From JAWVEV01 sp033856535 (GTDB taxonomy: Bacteria > Actinomycetota > Thermoleophilia > Miltoncostaeales > Miltoncostaeaceae), in the NCBI GenBank assembly GCA_033856535.1, contig JAWVEV010000085.1, positions 1-12,206 of the forward strand: 12,206 nt of DNA, given 5' to 3'. The notes beneath the pieces are model-generated. The model did no database searches and was not told the origin of the DNA. It worked only from the letters and a program-made list of their open reading frames with translations. Below, one piece after another: positions 1 to 6,098 of this stretch (position 1 is the first letter of the stretch; every line of letters begins with the position of its first letter). Made by a program: the position numbers and the translations under genes.

Positions 1-175
1 TGACGCGACTTAGAGGCTCATCCCTCCTCGGGCCGGCTCCGCCGGCCCGCTCGCCTCGACGTGAGCCCCCAAGACGTGAAGCGTCTTAGAGGCTCATCCC
101 TCCCGGGCCGGCTCCGCCGGCCCGCTCGCCTCGACGTGAGCCTCCAAGACGTGAAGCGTCTTACAGGCTCACGTC
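1..175 (-). repeat. Tandem 75-76 bp hairpin repeat array in the guaB 3' region
   Basis: Two near-identical units (9-84 and 85-159) follow the guaB stop codon, and a partial third unit is the end of guaB itself. Bases 1-8 resemble the end of another unit, so the array probably continues past the left edge. Each unit, read on the minus strand, has hairpin A (AAGACG-cttca-CGTCTT, e.g. 71-87 and 146-162) flanked by a TGAGCC/GGCTCA stem, then hairpin B (CGGGCCGGC-gga-GCCGGCCCG, at 104-124 and 29-49). At the guaB end the stem is longest: 133-143 pairs with 165-175 around hairpin A, enclosing the stop codon. The units differ by a single-base indel and a few substitutions. No U-tract follows any hairpin, so terminator function is inferred only. 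Confidence 0.85.
133..175 (-). terminator. Long hairpin enclosing the guaB stop codon, possible terminator
   Basis: On the minus strand an 11-bp stem (GACGTGAGCCT with AGGCTCACGTC), a 2x2 internal loop, a 6-bp stem (AAGACG/CGTCTT) and a CTTCA loop form one extended hairpin. It starts in the third-last guaB sense codon and includes the TAA stop. There is no run of U after it, so it could be a U-less terminator, an mRNA 3'-end stabiliser, or simply the founder copy of the repeat array beside it. Confidence 0.5.
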
Positions 176-1603
176 GTGCGGCAGGCTCTCGCGAAGCCCG
201 CCCGGCGTGATCCGCACGAAGCGCGCGTTCCGGTGCAGGTCGGGGATCGTGCGGGCGTCCGAATAGCTCATCCCCGAGCGCAGCCCGCCGACCAGCGCGT
301 GCACCACCAGGGCGGCGGAGTCGCGCAGTGGGACGACGGCCTCGACGCCCTCGGGGACCACCGGGATGAACTCGGTGTCGTCATCGCCCTCCTCGGTGGG
401 CCGGGAGGCGGCGGCGCCCGCCGATGCCATCCCGCGGAAGACCTTCACGCGCTGGCCGTTGCGCACCACCACGACGCCCGGGCTCTCGGGCGTGCCGGCC
501 AGGAGGTTCCCGACCATCACGGTCTCGGCGCCGGCCGCGATGGCCTTGGCCACGTCGCCGCCGGCCCGGATCCCGCCGTCGGCGATCACGGGGATGCCCT
601 CCGCCGCGCAGACCTCGGCGCACTCCATGACGGCCGTGAGCTGCGGCAGCCCCACGCCGGCCACCACGCGGGTGGTGCAGACCGATCCGGGGCCGACGCC
701 CACCTTCACCGCGTCGGCGCCGGCGCGCACGAGGTCGAGCGCGCCCTCGGGCGTCACCACGTTGCCGGCGACGATGTCCACGTCGGAGCCGAGCGCCTCG
801 CGCACCTGGCCCACCGCCGCGATCGCGCGCTCGGCGTGCCCGTGGGCGATGTCGAGCACGAGCACGTCGGCGCCGGCGTCGGTCAGGGCCCGCGCCCGCT
901 CCAGGAAGTCGCCGCGCACGCCGATCGCCGCGCCCACGGCGAGCCGCCCGCGCGGGTCCTTGGTCGCCTCGGGCCGCTCGCTCCACAGGCGCAGGTCGCG
1001 CGCGGTGATCAGGCCCGCCAGCCGCCCCTCGGGGTGGACCAGCGGGAGCTTCTCGAGCCGCGACTCGCGCAGGATCAGCCGCGCCGCCTCGCCGGTCGTG
1101 CCGGCCGGCGCGGTCACCAGGCGCTCCCGCGGCGTCATCAGGGCCTCGACCGTCAGCGCGGGGTCGTCCTGAAGGCTCAGGTCGCGACGGGTGAGGATGC
1201 CCAGCAGCAGCCCGTCCTCGCGCACCACCATCAGGGCGGTCACGTCGAGCCGGCCCATCTCCGAGAGCGCCTCGGCCATGCTCGCCTCGGGCCCGATCGT
1301 GTGCGGATCATCGATCACCAGCGCCTGCGCGCGCTTGACCCGGGCCACCTCGCCGACCTGGCGCTCGACGGTCAGGAAGCGGTGGATGATCCCGAGGCCG
1401 CCGGCGCGCGCCATCGTGATCGCCATCTCCGACTCGGTGACCGTGTCCATGTTCGCCGAGACGACCGGCACCGACAGGCGCAGCCTCCGGGTGAAGCGGG
1501 TCGCGACGTCCACGTCGCGCCGGGAGCGGATGCTGCTCCGGCGCGGCACCAGCAGCACGTCGTCGTAGGAGAGGGCGAGCGGGATCGGGTCGCGGAGCGG
1601 CAC
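161..1603 (-). CDS. guaB: IMP dehydrogenase (GuaB) with CBS pair
   Basis: This enzyme oxidises IMP to XMP with NAD+, the committed step of guanine nucleotide synthesis, in the cytosol. From the chosen GTG start (1603) the N-terminus reads PLALSYDDVLLVP, the usual IMPDH opening. An ATG at 1660 would add 19 Ala/Pro/Arg-rich residues. I prefer 1603 because TATCCT lies 7 bases upstream, as in a leaderless transcript, and the spacing to the SYDD motif matches the family. In the longer numbering, two CBS domains span about 113-225, the DIAHGHAE stretch about 270-277, the catalytic loop GVGPGSVCTTR carries Cys328, and the IADGGIR phosphate-binding motif follows near 359-365. The mobile flap is present, but the usual Arg-Tyr pair reads Arg-Pro (420-421). 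The C-terminus resembles classical IMPDH, so I favour GuaB over the GuaB1/GMP reductase branch. Confidence 0.93.
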   Translation of the reverse strand: MPLRDPIPLALSYDDVLLVPRRSSIRSRRDVDVATRFTRRLRLSVPVVSANMDTVTESEMAITMARAGGLGIIHRFLTVERQVGEVARVKRAQALVIDDPHTIGPEASMAEALSEMGRLDVTALMVVREDGLLLGILTRRDLSLQDDPALTVEALMTPRERLVTAPAGTTGEAARLILRESRLEKLPLVHPEGRLAGLITARDLRLWSERPEATKDPRGRLAVGAAIGVRGDFLERARALTDAGADVLVLDIAHGHAERAIAAVGQVREALGSDVDIVAGNVVTPEGALDLVRAGADAVKVGVGPGSVCTTRVVAGVGLPQLTAVMECAEVCAAEGIPVIADGGIRAGGDVAKAIAAGAETVMVGNLLAGTPESPGVVVVRNGQRVKVFRGMASAGAAASRPTEEGDDDTEFIPVVPEGVEAVVPLRDSAALVVHALVGGLRSGMSYSDARTIPDLHRNARFVRITPGGLRESLPHDVSL

Positions 1604-1610
1604 CGGGCCG

Positions 1611-1616
1611 AGGATA
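1611..1616 (-). promoter_or_regulatory. Putative -10 element of guaB (leaderless)
   Basis: TATCCT on the minus strand fits the TANNNT -10 form and ends 7 bases before the GTG at 1603, where transcription would start. No Shine-Dalgarno sequence precedes that GTG. No convincing -35 box is visible. Confidence 0.4.
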
Positions 1617-1654
1617 GCGGCCGCCCTCGGCCGGGGCTGGCCGGAGCCCTCCGC

Positions 1655-1660
1655 TAGCAT
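1655..1660 (+). promoter_or_regulatory. Putative -10 element of the lipoprotein gene
   Basis: TAGCAT on the plus strand has the TANNNT form, and the same hexamer sits upstream of the DtxR-type gene (7457-7462). It lies about 55 bases before the inferred lipoprotein start and overlaps the alternative upstream ATG of guaB on the other strand. Confidence 0.35.
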
Positions 1661-1765
1661 CGCCTCACCGCGACCCCGCCGCGACGCACCCTCCGCGTCC
1701 GGCGCCCGTCACCTCTGGCCATCCTCGCCGCCATCCGCCGCACCCCGCTCGCCGCCGCGCTCGCG

Positions 1766-2209
1766 GTGCTCGCGGTCGCGACCGGATGCGGGGCCGAGTC
1801 GCTCGGCCCGTCGTCCGCGACGCTGCCCGAGGGGACCGAGGTCGCGCCCAAGCGCTACCTGGCCGACGCGGTCGAGGCCGGCGACGCGGTCTCGGACTTC
1901 GGGACGATCCTGGCCGAGGGCGGGACGGTGGCCGAGCGGGAGGCCCTCCTCGGGCTTGCGCCGCGTCTCCGGCTGGCGCTGGGCCGGCTGATCGTGGCCC
2001 ACCAGCGGCTCGGGGCCGAGCGGCTGGCCGACCGGCGTCTCGAGCAGCAGCGCGAGCGCGCCGTGGAGCTGCTCGACCCGGTGCTCGAGGCGATGCGCCG
2101 GCTGGCGCAGGCGGCCGAGGACGGCCAGCCCGGCCGGGCGGCCGCGGCCTCGGAGAGCCTCTCGACCGCGGTGGCGGCGCTGCGCGCGGGGGCCGAGCCG
2201 GCGCCTTAG
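1766..2209 (+). CDS. Small predicted lipoprotein, unknown function
   Basis: I do not recognise the family. The first canonical start is GTG at 1766, but it leaves only seven residues before the cysteine of a lipobox-like V-A-T-G-C (Cys codon 1787-1789). Reading upstream in the same frame gives a complete signal peptide: a short basic part (I-R-R), a hydrophobic run (TPLAAALAVLAVA), then the lipobox. The true start is therefore probably near 1715 (CTG) or 1721 (ATC), with no ATG, GTG or TTG available back to the TAG at 1655. The mature part, about 140 residues, is Ala/Leu/Arg/Glu-rich and looks all-helical, with no cysteine after the lipidation site. It would be exported and anchored to the outer face of the membrane. 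It is convergent with the MFS gene, 19 bp away. Confidence 0.65.
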   Translation: MLAVATGCGAESLGPSSATLPEGTEVAPKRYLADAVEAGDAVSDFGTILAEGGTVAEREALLGLAPRLRLALGRLIVAHQRLGAERLADRRLEQQRERAVELLDPVLEAMRRLAQAAEDGQPGRAAAASESLSTAVAALRAGAEPAP

Positions 2210-2223
2210 CGCGCGGCGCCGGC
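2197..2223. terminator. Hairpin shared by two convergent genes
   Basis: A perfect 9-bp inverted repeat, GCCGGCGCC (2197-2205) and GGCGCCGGC (2215-2223), has a 9-base loop holding the lipoprotein stop codon. It fills the gap between the convergent lipoprotein and MFS genes, so it could stop transcription from both sides. No T-run is present on either strand. Confidence 0.4.
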
Positions 2224-2228
2224 CGGGC

Positions 2229-3500
2229 TCAGGCCGGTCGCGAGCGGGCCGGGACCGCCGGGCGGCGGTCCGACGGCGGGTCGCCGTCGGCGCGGACCCC
2301 CTTGGCGAGGGCGATCGCGCCGATGCCGGCGGCGGCCAGGCAGGCGACGGCGCCCAGCGCCAAGCCGCCCCGGGGGGTGAGGGTGTCGGCCACGACGCCG
2401 ACGATCGGGCCGCCCACCGGCGTGCTGCCGAGGAAGGCCACCGCCCACAGCGCCATCACGCGGCCGCGGAAGGCCGGCTCGGCCGTGAGCTGGATCGTCG
2501 AGTTGCCGGTGGCGAGGAAGGTGATGCTGGTGGCGCCCACGAGCATCAGCGCGGCGACCGCCACGGGCAGCGTCGGCGCCAGCGCGGCCAGCCCGAGGGT
2601 CAGCGAGAACGCGAGCGCCGCCCGGGTCAGCGACCGGACGCCGGTCCCGCGCCGCCCCGCCGTGACCAGGCCGCCGACGATCGCGCCGGCGCCGATCGCC
2701 GAGGTGAGCAGGGCGTAGGTCCCGGCCCCACCGTCGAAGGTTCGCTGGGCGAGCACCGGCAGCACCACCGAGAACTCGAAGGCGAGGGTCCCGATCAGCC
2801 CGACCATCAGCAGCGGCACCAGGAGGCCGCCGGTGCGGCGGACGTACCGCAGGCCCGCGCGGACCTGGCCGCGGGCGCGCTCGGCCGGCGCCGAGGGCAG
2901 CAGGGAGCCGCGGTCCATCCCGGAGAGCGCCGCCAGCACCGCGATGTAGCTCGCCGCGTTCACCAGGAAGCAGGCGCCGAGCCCGATCGTGGCGATCAGG
3001 CCGCCGGCGACGGCCGGCCCGACGGCCCGGGCGCCGTTCACCAGCAGGCTGTTGAGCGTGACCGCGTTGCGCAGCTGATCGCGGCCGACCATCTCGAGCG
3101 CGAAGGCCTGGCGGCCGGGGGTGTCCACCGCGTTCACGACGCCGAGGAGCACGGCCAGCACCACGACCATCCAGAGCTCGACGAGGCCGCTCACCGTCAG
3201 GATTCCCAGGGCCAGGGCCAAGAGGCCGAGCGCGGTCTGGGTGGCCACCAGCAGCTTGCGCTTGTCGGCGCGGTCGACCAGCAGCCCGCCGTAGGGCGCG
3301 AGCGCCAGCACCGGGAGGAACTGGGCGGCCATGATCAGCCCCAGCCCCGTTCCCGAGCCGGTGAGCTGGAGCACGAGCCAGGCCTGCCCGACGGTCTGCA
3401 TCCAGGTGCCGATCAGGCTGATCGCCTGGCCGGTGAAGTAGCGGCGGTAGTTGGGCGTCCCCAGCGCGGCGAAGGTGCCGTTGCCGGCGAGGCGGATCAC
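2229..3500 (-). CDS. MFS efflux transporter
   Basis: This is a 423-residue major facilitator protein of the drug/siderophore-exporter type (MFS_3, EntS-like). The N-terminal PNYRRYFTGQ followed by QAISLIGTWMQ and then QAWLVL is typical of that group. The loop 2-3 signature GGLLVDRADKRKL lies at residues 71-83, and alternating hydrophobic segments are compatible with about 12 membrane helices. It probably exports a small toxic compound by proton antiport; the substrate cannot be told from sequence. The GTG start overlaps the stop of the upstream MarR gene as GTGA, so the two are translationally coupled and the transporter is very likely the MarR target. The C-terminal 20 or so residues are a charged Arg/Pro-rich cytosolic tail. 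Confidence 0.9.
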   Translation of the reverse strand: MIRLAGNGTFAALGTPNYRRYFTGQAISLIGTWMQTVGQAWLVLQLTGSGTGLGLIMAAQFLPVLALAPYGGLLVDRADKRKLLVATQTALGLLALALGILTVSGLVELWMVVVLAVLLGVVNAVDTPGRQAFALEMVGRDQLRNAVTLNSLLVNGARAVGPAVAGGLIATIGLGACFLVNAASYIAVLAALSGMDRGSLLPSAPAERARGQVRAGLRYVRRTGGLLVPLLMVGLIGTLAFEFSVVLPVLAQRTFDGGAGTYALLTSAIGAGAIVGGLVTAGRRGTGVRSLTRAALAFSLTLGLAALAPTLPVAVAALMLVGATSITFLATGNSTIQLTAEPAFRGRVMALWAVAFLGSTPVGGPIVGVVADTLTPRGGLALGAVACLAAAGIGAIALAKGVRADGDPPSDRRPAVPARSRPA

Positions 3501-3979
3501 TCGCCGCGCCCGGCGGCGCCGATCGGCGCGGGACCCTCGGCCGGGACGATCTCGGCCAGCGCCTCGAGCGCCGGCAGGGCCGCCAGCACGCCCGCGACCT
3601 CCGCCTCGGGCAGCTCGCCCAGTCGCTCCACCAGAAGCCGCCCATGGGCGGCGCGCAGGCGGCGAACGAGCCGCCGGCCGGCCGGCGTGGGGCGGACCAC
3701 CGCGCAGCGGCGGTCGTCGGCGTCCGAGGCGCGGACGATCAGCTCGCGCTCCTCGAGGTGCGCGAGGATCCGGGAGAGCATGGTGGGGTGGAGGCCCTCC
3801 GCGGCGGCGAGGTCGCCGCTCCGCATCGGTCCCTCGCGCACGACCGTCGCGAGCGCGCTGGACTGGGCCGGGCTCAGGCTCTCCTCGGCGCTCGTGCGCC
3901 GCAGGTCGCGGCCCAGGCGCAGCACCGCGCGGCGCAACCGCGCGACCGACTCCTCGCTGAGCACATCCGCCGCCGCCAT
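3497..3979 (-). CDS. MarR family transcriptional regulator
   Basis: This 160-residue winged-helix regulator is normal in length for MarR. The recognition-helix region reads SGDLAAAEGLHPTMLSRILAHLE (about 54-76, written here in part: HPTMLSRIL). The wing carries the diagnostic DADDRR near 86-91, followed by V-x-P-T-x-A-G-R. The ATG at 3979 has a G-rich ribosome site (GAGGGG) about 7 bases upstream. The downstream MFS gene overlaps it by GTGA. The usual arrangement is autorepression relieved by a ligand that the pump exports. A palindrome at 4001-4016, overlapping the predicted transcription start, is the natural operator candidate. The last 15 residues are Ala/Gly/Pro-rich and add nothing recognisable. 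Confidence 0.9.
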   Translation of the reverse strand: MAAADVLSEESVARLRRAVLRLGRDLRRTSAEESLSPAQSSALATVVREGPMRSGDLAAAEGLHPTMLSRILAHLEERELIVRASDADDRRCAVVRPTPAGRRLVRRLRAAHGRLLVERLGELPEAEVAGVLAALPALEALAEIVPAEGPAPIGAAGRGE

Positions 3980-4000
3980 CCGCCGCCCCTCGACTTCATT

Positions 4001-4016
4001 TGCCTGCCGGCAAGCA
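4001..4016. promoter_or_regulatory. Palindromic operator candidate for the MarR regulator
   Basis: The 16-bp sequence TGCCTGCCGGCAAGCA is palindromic except for one mismatched pair, around a perfect TGCCGGCA core. It lies between the predicted -10 box and the marR start codon, where a bound dimer would block transcription. MarR proteins commonly bind 16-20 bp dyads in their own promoters; that this one does so is inference. Confidence 0.5.
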
Positions 4017-4021
4017 TCCTA
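4016..4021 (-). promoter_or_regulatory. Putative -10 element of the marR-MFS operon
   Basis: TAGGAT on the minus strand matches TANNNT. It puts the transcription start near 4009, inside the 4001-4016 palindrome, leaving a leader of about 30 bases with a Shine-Dalgarno sequence before marR. No clear -35 box is seen. Confidence 0.4.
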
Positions 4022-4047
4022 GCGCGGCATGCCCGGCCGGCGCCCCG

Positions 4048-4271
4048 GCGCCAAATGGCGCGACGCGGCCGGGCGAGAGGAGGCACGACCACCGATCCGC
4101 CAAATGGCGCCCCGGCGCCCCGGCGCCATTCGGCGCACCGGCCGCTCGAGCCGGACCCGATCGCTTCCGCCGCTTGGCCCCGCCGGCCGACTCTCACGGC
4201 GCCACCTGGCGCGGGCGCCCGCTTGCCGCTCCTGGCCGGCGCCAGTTGGCGCTGCCGGCACCAACTGGCGC
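4048..4271. repeat. Array of six 14-bp dyads, GCGCCA-NN-TGGCGC
   Basis: Six copies lie in 224 bp between pcm and marR: 4048-4061 (AA centre), 4097-4110 (AA, one outer mismatch), 4123-4136 (TT, one inner mismatch), 4199-4212 (CC), 4239-4252 (GT) and 4258-4271 (AC, one mismatch). The arms are conserved while the two central bases vary freely. Centre-to-centre spacing is irregular (49, 26, 76, 40, 19). The rest of the 4022-4291 gap holds no convincing gene on either strand. A degenerate seventh copy lies inside pcm at 4497-4510. The copies could be protein-binding sites, small RNA hairpins in the pcm 3' region, or a dispersed palindrome family. Confidence 0.8.
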
Positions 4272-4291
4272 GCGCCGGCGGCCTCCCGCGC

Positions 4292-4939
4292 TCAGCCCCC
4301 GGCGGGGTCCTCCCGGAGCGCTCCCGGAATCAGCGGGACGAACCCCGCCGGCACCAGGCGCTCCAGCCGTCCGCCGCGCACGCGCACCAGGTCGCCGCGG
4401 CCACCCTCGCCCACCGGGCAGACCATCGCGGCCCCCGGCGCCAGCTGGGCCACCAGCGCCGCCGGCGGGGCCGAGCTCATCGCCGCCACCGAGATCCCGC
4501 CGAATGGCGCCCGGTCCGGCGCGCCCAGCGCGCCGTCGTCCCAGCGCACCTCGACGTTGTCGTAGCCCAGCTCGGCGAGCCGGGCGGCGGCGGCACGGGC
4601 CAGGTCGGCCAGCCGCTCGATCGCGACCACCTCGCGGCAGCAGCGCGACAGCACCGCCGCGCCGTAGCCCGAGCCGGCGCCCACCTCCAGCGTCCGCTCG
4701 TCCCCGGCCAGCTCGAGCGCCTGGGTCATGAACGCGACGATCCAGGGCTGGGAGATCGTCTGGCCGCCCGCGATGGGGAGAGGCGAGTCGGCGTACGCGT
4801 CGTCGACCTGGGCGGGATCCACGAACCGCTCCCGCGGCACCTCGGCCATCGCCCGCAGCACCCGCGGGTCCGCGATGCCCCGCTCGATCAGCCGGCGCAC
4901 CATCCGCTCGCGCCCCATCGCGGCGCGCAGAGGGTCCAT
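4292..4939 (-). CDS. pcm: Protein-L-isoaspartate O-methyltransferase
   Basis: This enzyme uses S-adenosylmethionine to methylate L-isoaspartyl residues in aged proteins, starting their repair, in the cytosol. The 215-residue product has the family order: VPRERFV (34-40), AYADSPLPI then GGQTISQPWIVA (58-69), the SAM-binding EVGAGSGYGAAVLS (85-98), the acidic end of the next strand at AIERL (106-110), and a C-terminal FVPLIPG. I chose the ATG at 4939 because it overlaps the upstream stop as TGATG, has a GGGGAG ribosome site, and gives the normal length. Longer starts add a Gly/Arg-rich stretch that is the neighbouring gene read out of frame. It is the second gene of an operon behind the nitronate monooxygenase. 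The strand that usually reads IxVTAAA reads ISVAAMSS here, a mild divergence. Confidence 0.9.
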   Translation of the reverse strand: MDPLRAAMGRERMVRRLIERGIADPRVLRAMAEVPRERFVDPAQVDDAYADSPLPIAGGQTISQPWIVAFMTQALELAGDERTLEVGAGSGYGAAVLSRCCREVVAIERLADLARAAAARLAELGYDNVEVRWDDGALGAPDRAPFGGISVAAMSSAPPAALVAQLAPGAAMVCPVGEGGRGDLVRVRGGRLERLVPAGFVPLIPGALREDPAGG

Positions 4940-6042
4940 CAGCTCCCCCCGGCGCCGCCCGTCCCGGCCAGCGCCGCCACCGTCGCCGCGGCCTCCTCCA
5001 TCACGGCCCGCACGACCTCCTCGGCCCCGGGCTCGTCCTCGGCCAGCCCCGCCGCCTGCCCGGCCCACAGCGCCAGGTGCTCCGCGTCCCCGGCCTTCAC
5101 CGCGGCCGCGCGGACGGTCGCGCTCGCGCCGGCCTGCGCCGGGTAGCCCAGCGCCGGCGGCCCCGCGGCCTCCAGCGCGTCCACCAGCTTGTTGCGCACG
5201 CCGCGCGCGGGGCGGCCGGAGATGGCCCGCGTGATCACGGTGTCGGTGTCGCGGGCCCGGCGCAGCCGCTCCCGGTAGGCCGGCGGCGTCCCGCTCTCCG
5301 TCGTGAGCAGGAAGCGCGTGCCGAGCTGGACCCCGGACGCGCCGAGCGCCAGCGCCGCCACGAGGCCGCGGCCGTCCATCACCCCGCCGGCGGCGATCAC
5401 CGGGACGTCGACCGCCCGGACCACCTGCGGGACGAGCGCGAAGGTGCCGACCAGGGGGACCCGGCCGTCCTCCGGTACCTCGAAGTTCGAGCGGTGGCCG
5501 CCGGCCTCGCCGCCCTGGGCCACCACGGCATCGGCGCCGGAGGCGACGGCCCGCACGGCGTCCTCCACGTTCGCGACCATCGCGATCAGCGGCACCCCTG
5601 CGGCGCGCGCCAGCGGCGCGATCGGAGCCGGGTCGCCGAGCCCGACGGTCACGGCCCGCGCGCCCGCCTCCAGCGCGGCGGCCACCAGATCCTCGGGCGC
5701 CCCGGGCGCCGGCATCGCGGGCGGCCGCGCGTCGGGGTCCACACCGAGCTCGGCCCGGGCTGCCGCGAGCGCTCCCGCGGGGTCCGGCGCGCCGGCGACG
5801 GGCGGCGTCGGCCGCGCCAGCAGCACGTTCACGCCGATCGGCGCGTCGGTCAGCTCTCGCGCCCGGCCCACGGCGACCGTCAGGGCCTCGACGCTCATCA
5901 TCGCCGCGCCGAAGGTCCCGAGTCCGCCGCCGCGCGACACCGCCGCCACCAGCTCCGGCGTGGTCGGGCCGCCGGCCATCCCCGCCAGCAGGATCGGGTG
6001 CCGGATGCCGAGCAGGTCGCAGAGGGGCGTATGGAAGCCCAC
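4939..6042 (-). CDS. Nitronate monooxygenase (2-nitropropane dioxygenase family)
   Basis: This is an FMN-dependent TIM-barrel oxygenase that oxidises alkyl nitronates, such as propionate-3-nitronate, to aldehydes plus nitrite; the physiological role is usually detoxification. The 367-residue length is typical. Visible motifs are HPILLAGMAGG (15-25), RGGGLGTFGAA (37-47), VAQGGEAGGHRS with the expected catalytic His183, and the FMN-phosphate region VPVIAAGGVMDGRG (213-226) followed by GASGVQLGTRFL (234-245). The start is GTG at 6042: TAGACT ends 6 bases upstream and there is no Shine-Dalgarno sequence, so the message is probably leaderless. The stop overlaps the pcm start as TGATG. It diverges from a VOC gene. 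Family members also include enoyl-reductase-like enzymes (FabK), but the AGGHR motif and length favour nitronate monooxygenase. Confidence 0.9.
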   Translation of the reverse strand: MGFHTPLCDLLGIRHPILLAGMAGGPTTPELVAAVSRGGGLGTFGAAMMSVEALTVAVGRARELTDAPIGVNVLLARPTPPVAGAPDPAGALAAARAELGVDPDARPPAMPAPGAPEDLVAAALEAGARAVTVGLGDPAPIAPLARAAGVPLIAMVANVEDAVRAVASGADAVVAQGGEAGGHRSNFEVPEDGRVPLVGTFALVPQVVRAVDVPVIAAGGVMDGRGLVAALALGASGVQLGTRFLLTTESGTPPAYRERLRRARDTDTVITRAISGRPARGVRNKLVDALEAAGPPALGYPAQAGASATVRAAAVKAGDAEHLALWAGQAAGLAEDEPGAEEVVRAVMEEAAATVAALAGTGGAGGS

Positions 6043-6048
6043 GGGGCC

Positions 6049-6054
6049 AGTCTA
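6049..6054 (-). promoter_or_regulatory. Putative -10 element of the nitronate monooxygenase gene (leaderless)
   Basis: TAGACT on the minus strand fits TANNNT and is separated from the GTG start by 6 bases (GGCCCC), so transcription should begin at or next to the start codon. Confidence 0.5.
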
Positions 6055-6059
6055 CGAGC

Positions 6060-6073
6060 GGGCGGCGCCGCCC
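6060..6073. promoter_or_regulatory. 14-bp palindrome between divergent promoters
   Basis: GGGCGGCGCCGCCC is a perfect dyad sitting between the two divergent -10 boxes (6049-6054 and 6087-6092), over the likely -35 region of the VOC gene and the edge of that of the monooxygenase. A protein bound here could control both genes. High GC makes such palindromes less surprising than they look. Confidence 0.35.
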
Positions 6074-6086
6074 TGCCCGGCGCCGT

Positions 6087-6092
6087 TAAGGT
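6087..6092 (+). promoter_or_regulatory. Putative -10 element of the VOC gene (leaderless)
   Basis: TAAGGT fits TANNNT and ends 6 bases before the ATG at 6099, the same spacing as in the divergent gene. No Shine-Dalgarno sequence lies between them. Confidence 0.5.
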
Positions 6093-6098
6093 CCGGCC

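Noticed and set aside
1..160. CRISPR array
   Set aside because: The units are contiguous 75-76 bp tandem copies with no unique spacers.
176..1657. Long plus-strand open frame across guaB
   Set aside because: Low-complexity His/Arg/Ala composition with no recognisable domain; it is the antisense of a convincing IMPDH.
2206..3645. 479-codon minus-strand frame over the MFS gene
   Set aside because: Arg/Pro/Gly-rich translation in the wrong frame; the 423-residue frame has the membrane helices and MFS motif.
4078..4083. AGGAGG on the plus strand as a ribosome site for a hidden gene
   Set aside because: The nearest ATG is about 20 bases further on, inside a dyad copy, and the following frame is Arg/Pro-rich with no domain.
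4048..4271. CRISPR-like or integron-type repeats
   Set aside because: Copies are only 14 bp, irregularly spaced, with no integrase, cassette gene or Cas gene nearby.
4940..5068. 43-residue N-terminal extension of pcm
   Set aside because: The extension is Gly/Arg repeats from reading the monooxygenase end out of frame; the TGATG start with a ribosome site gives the family length.
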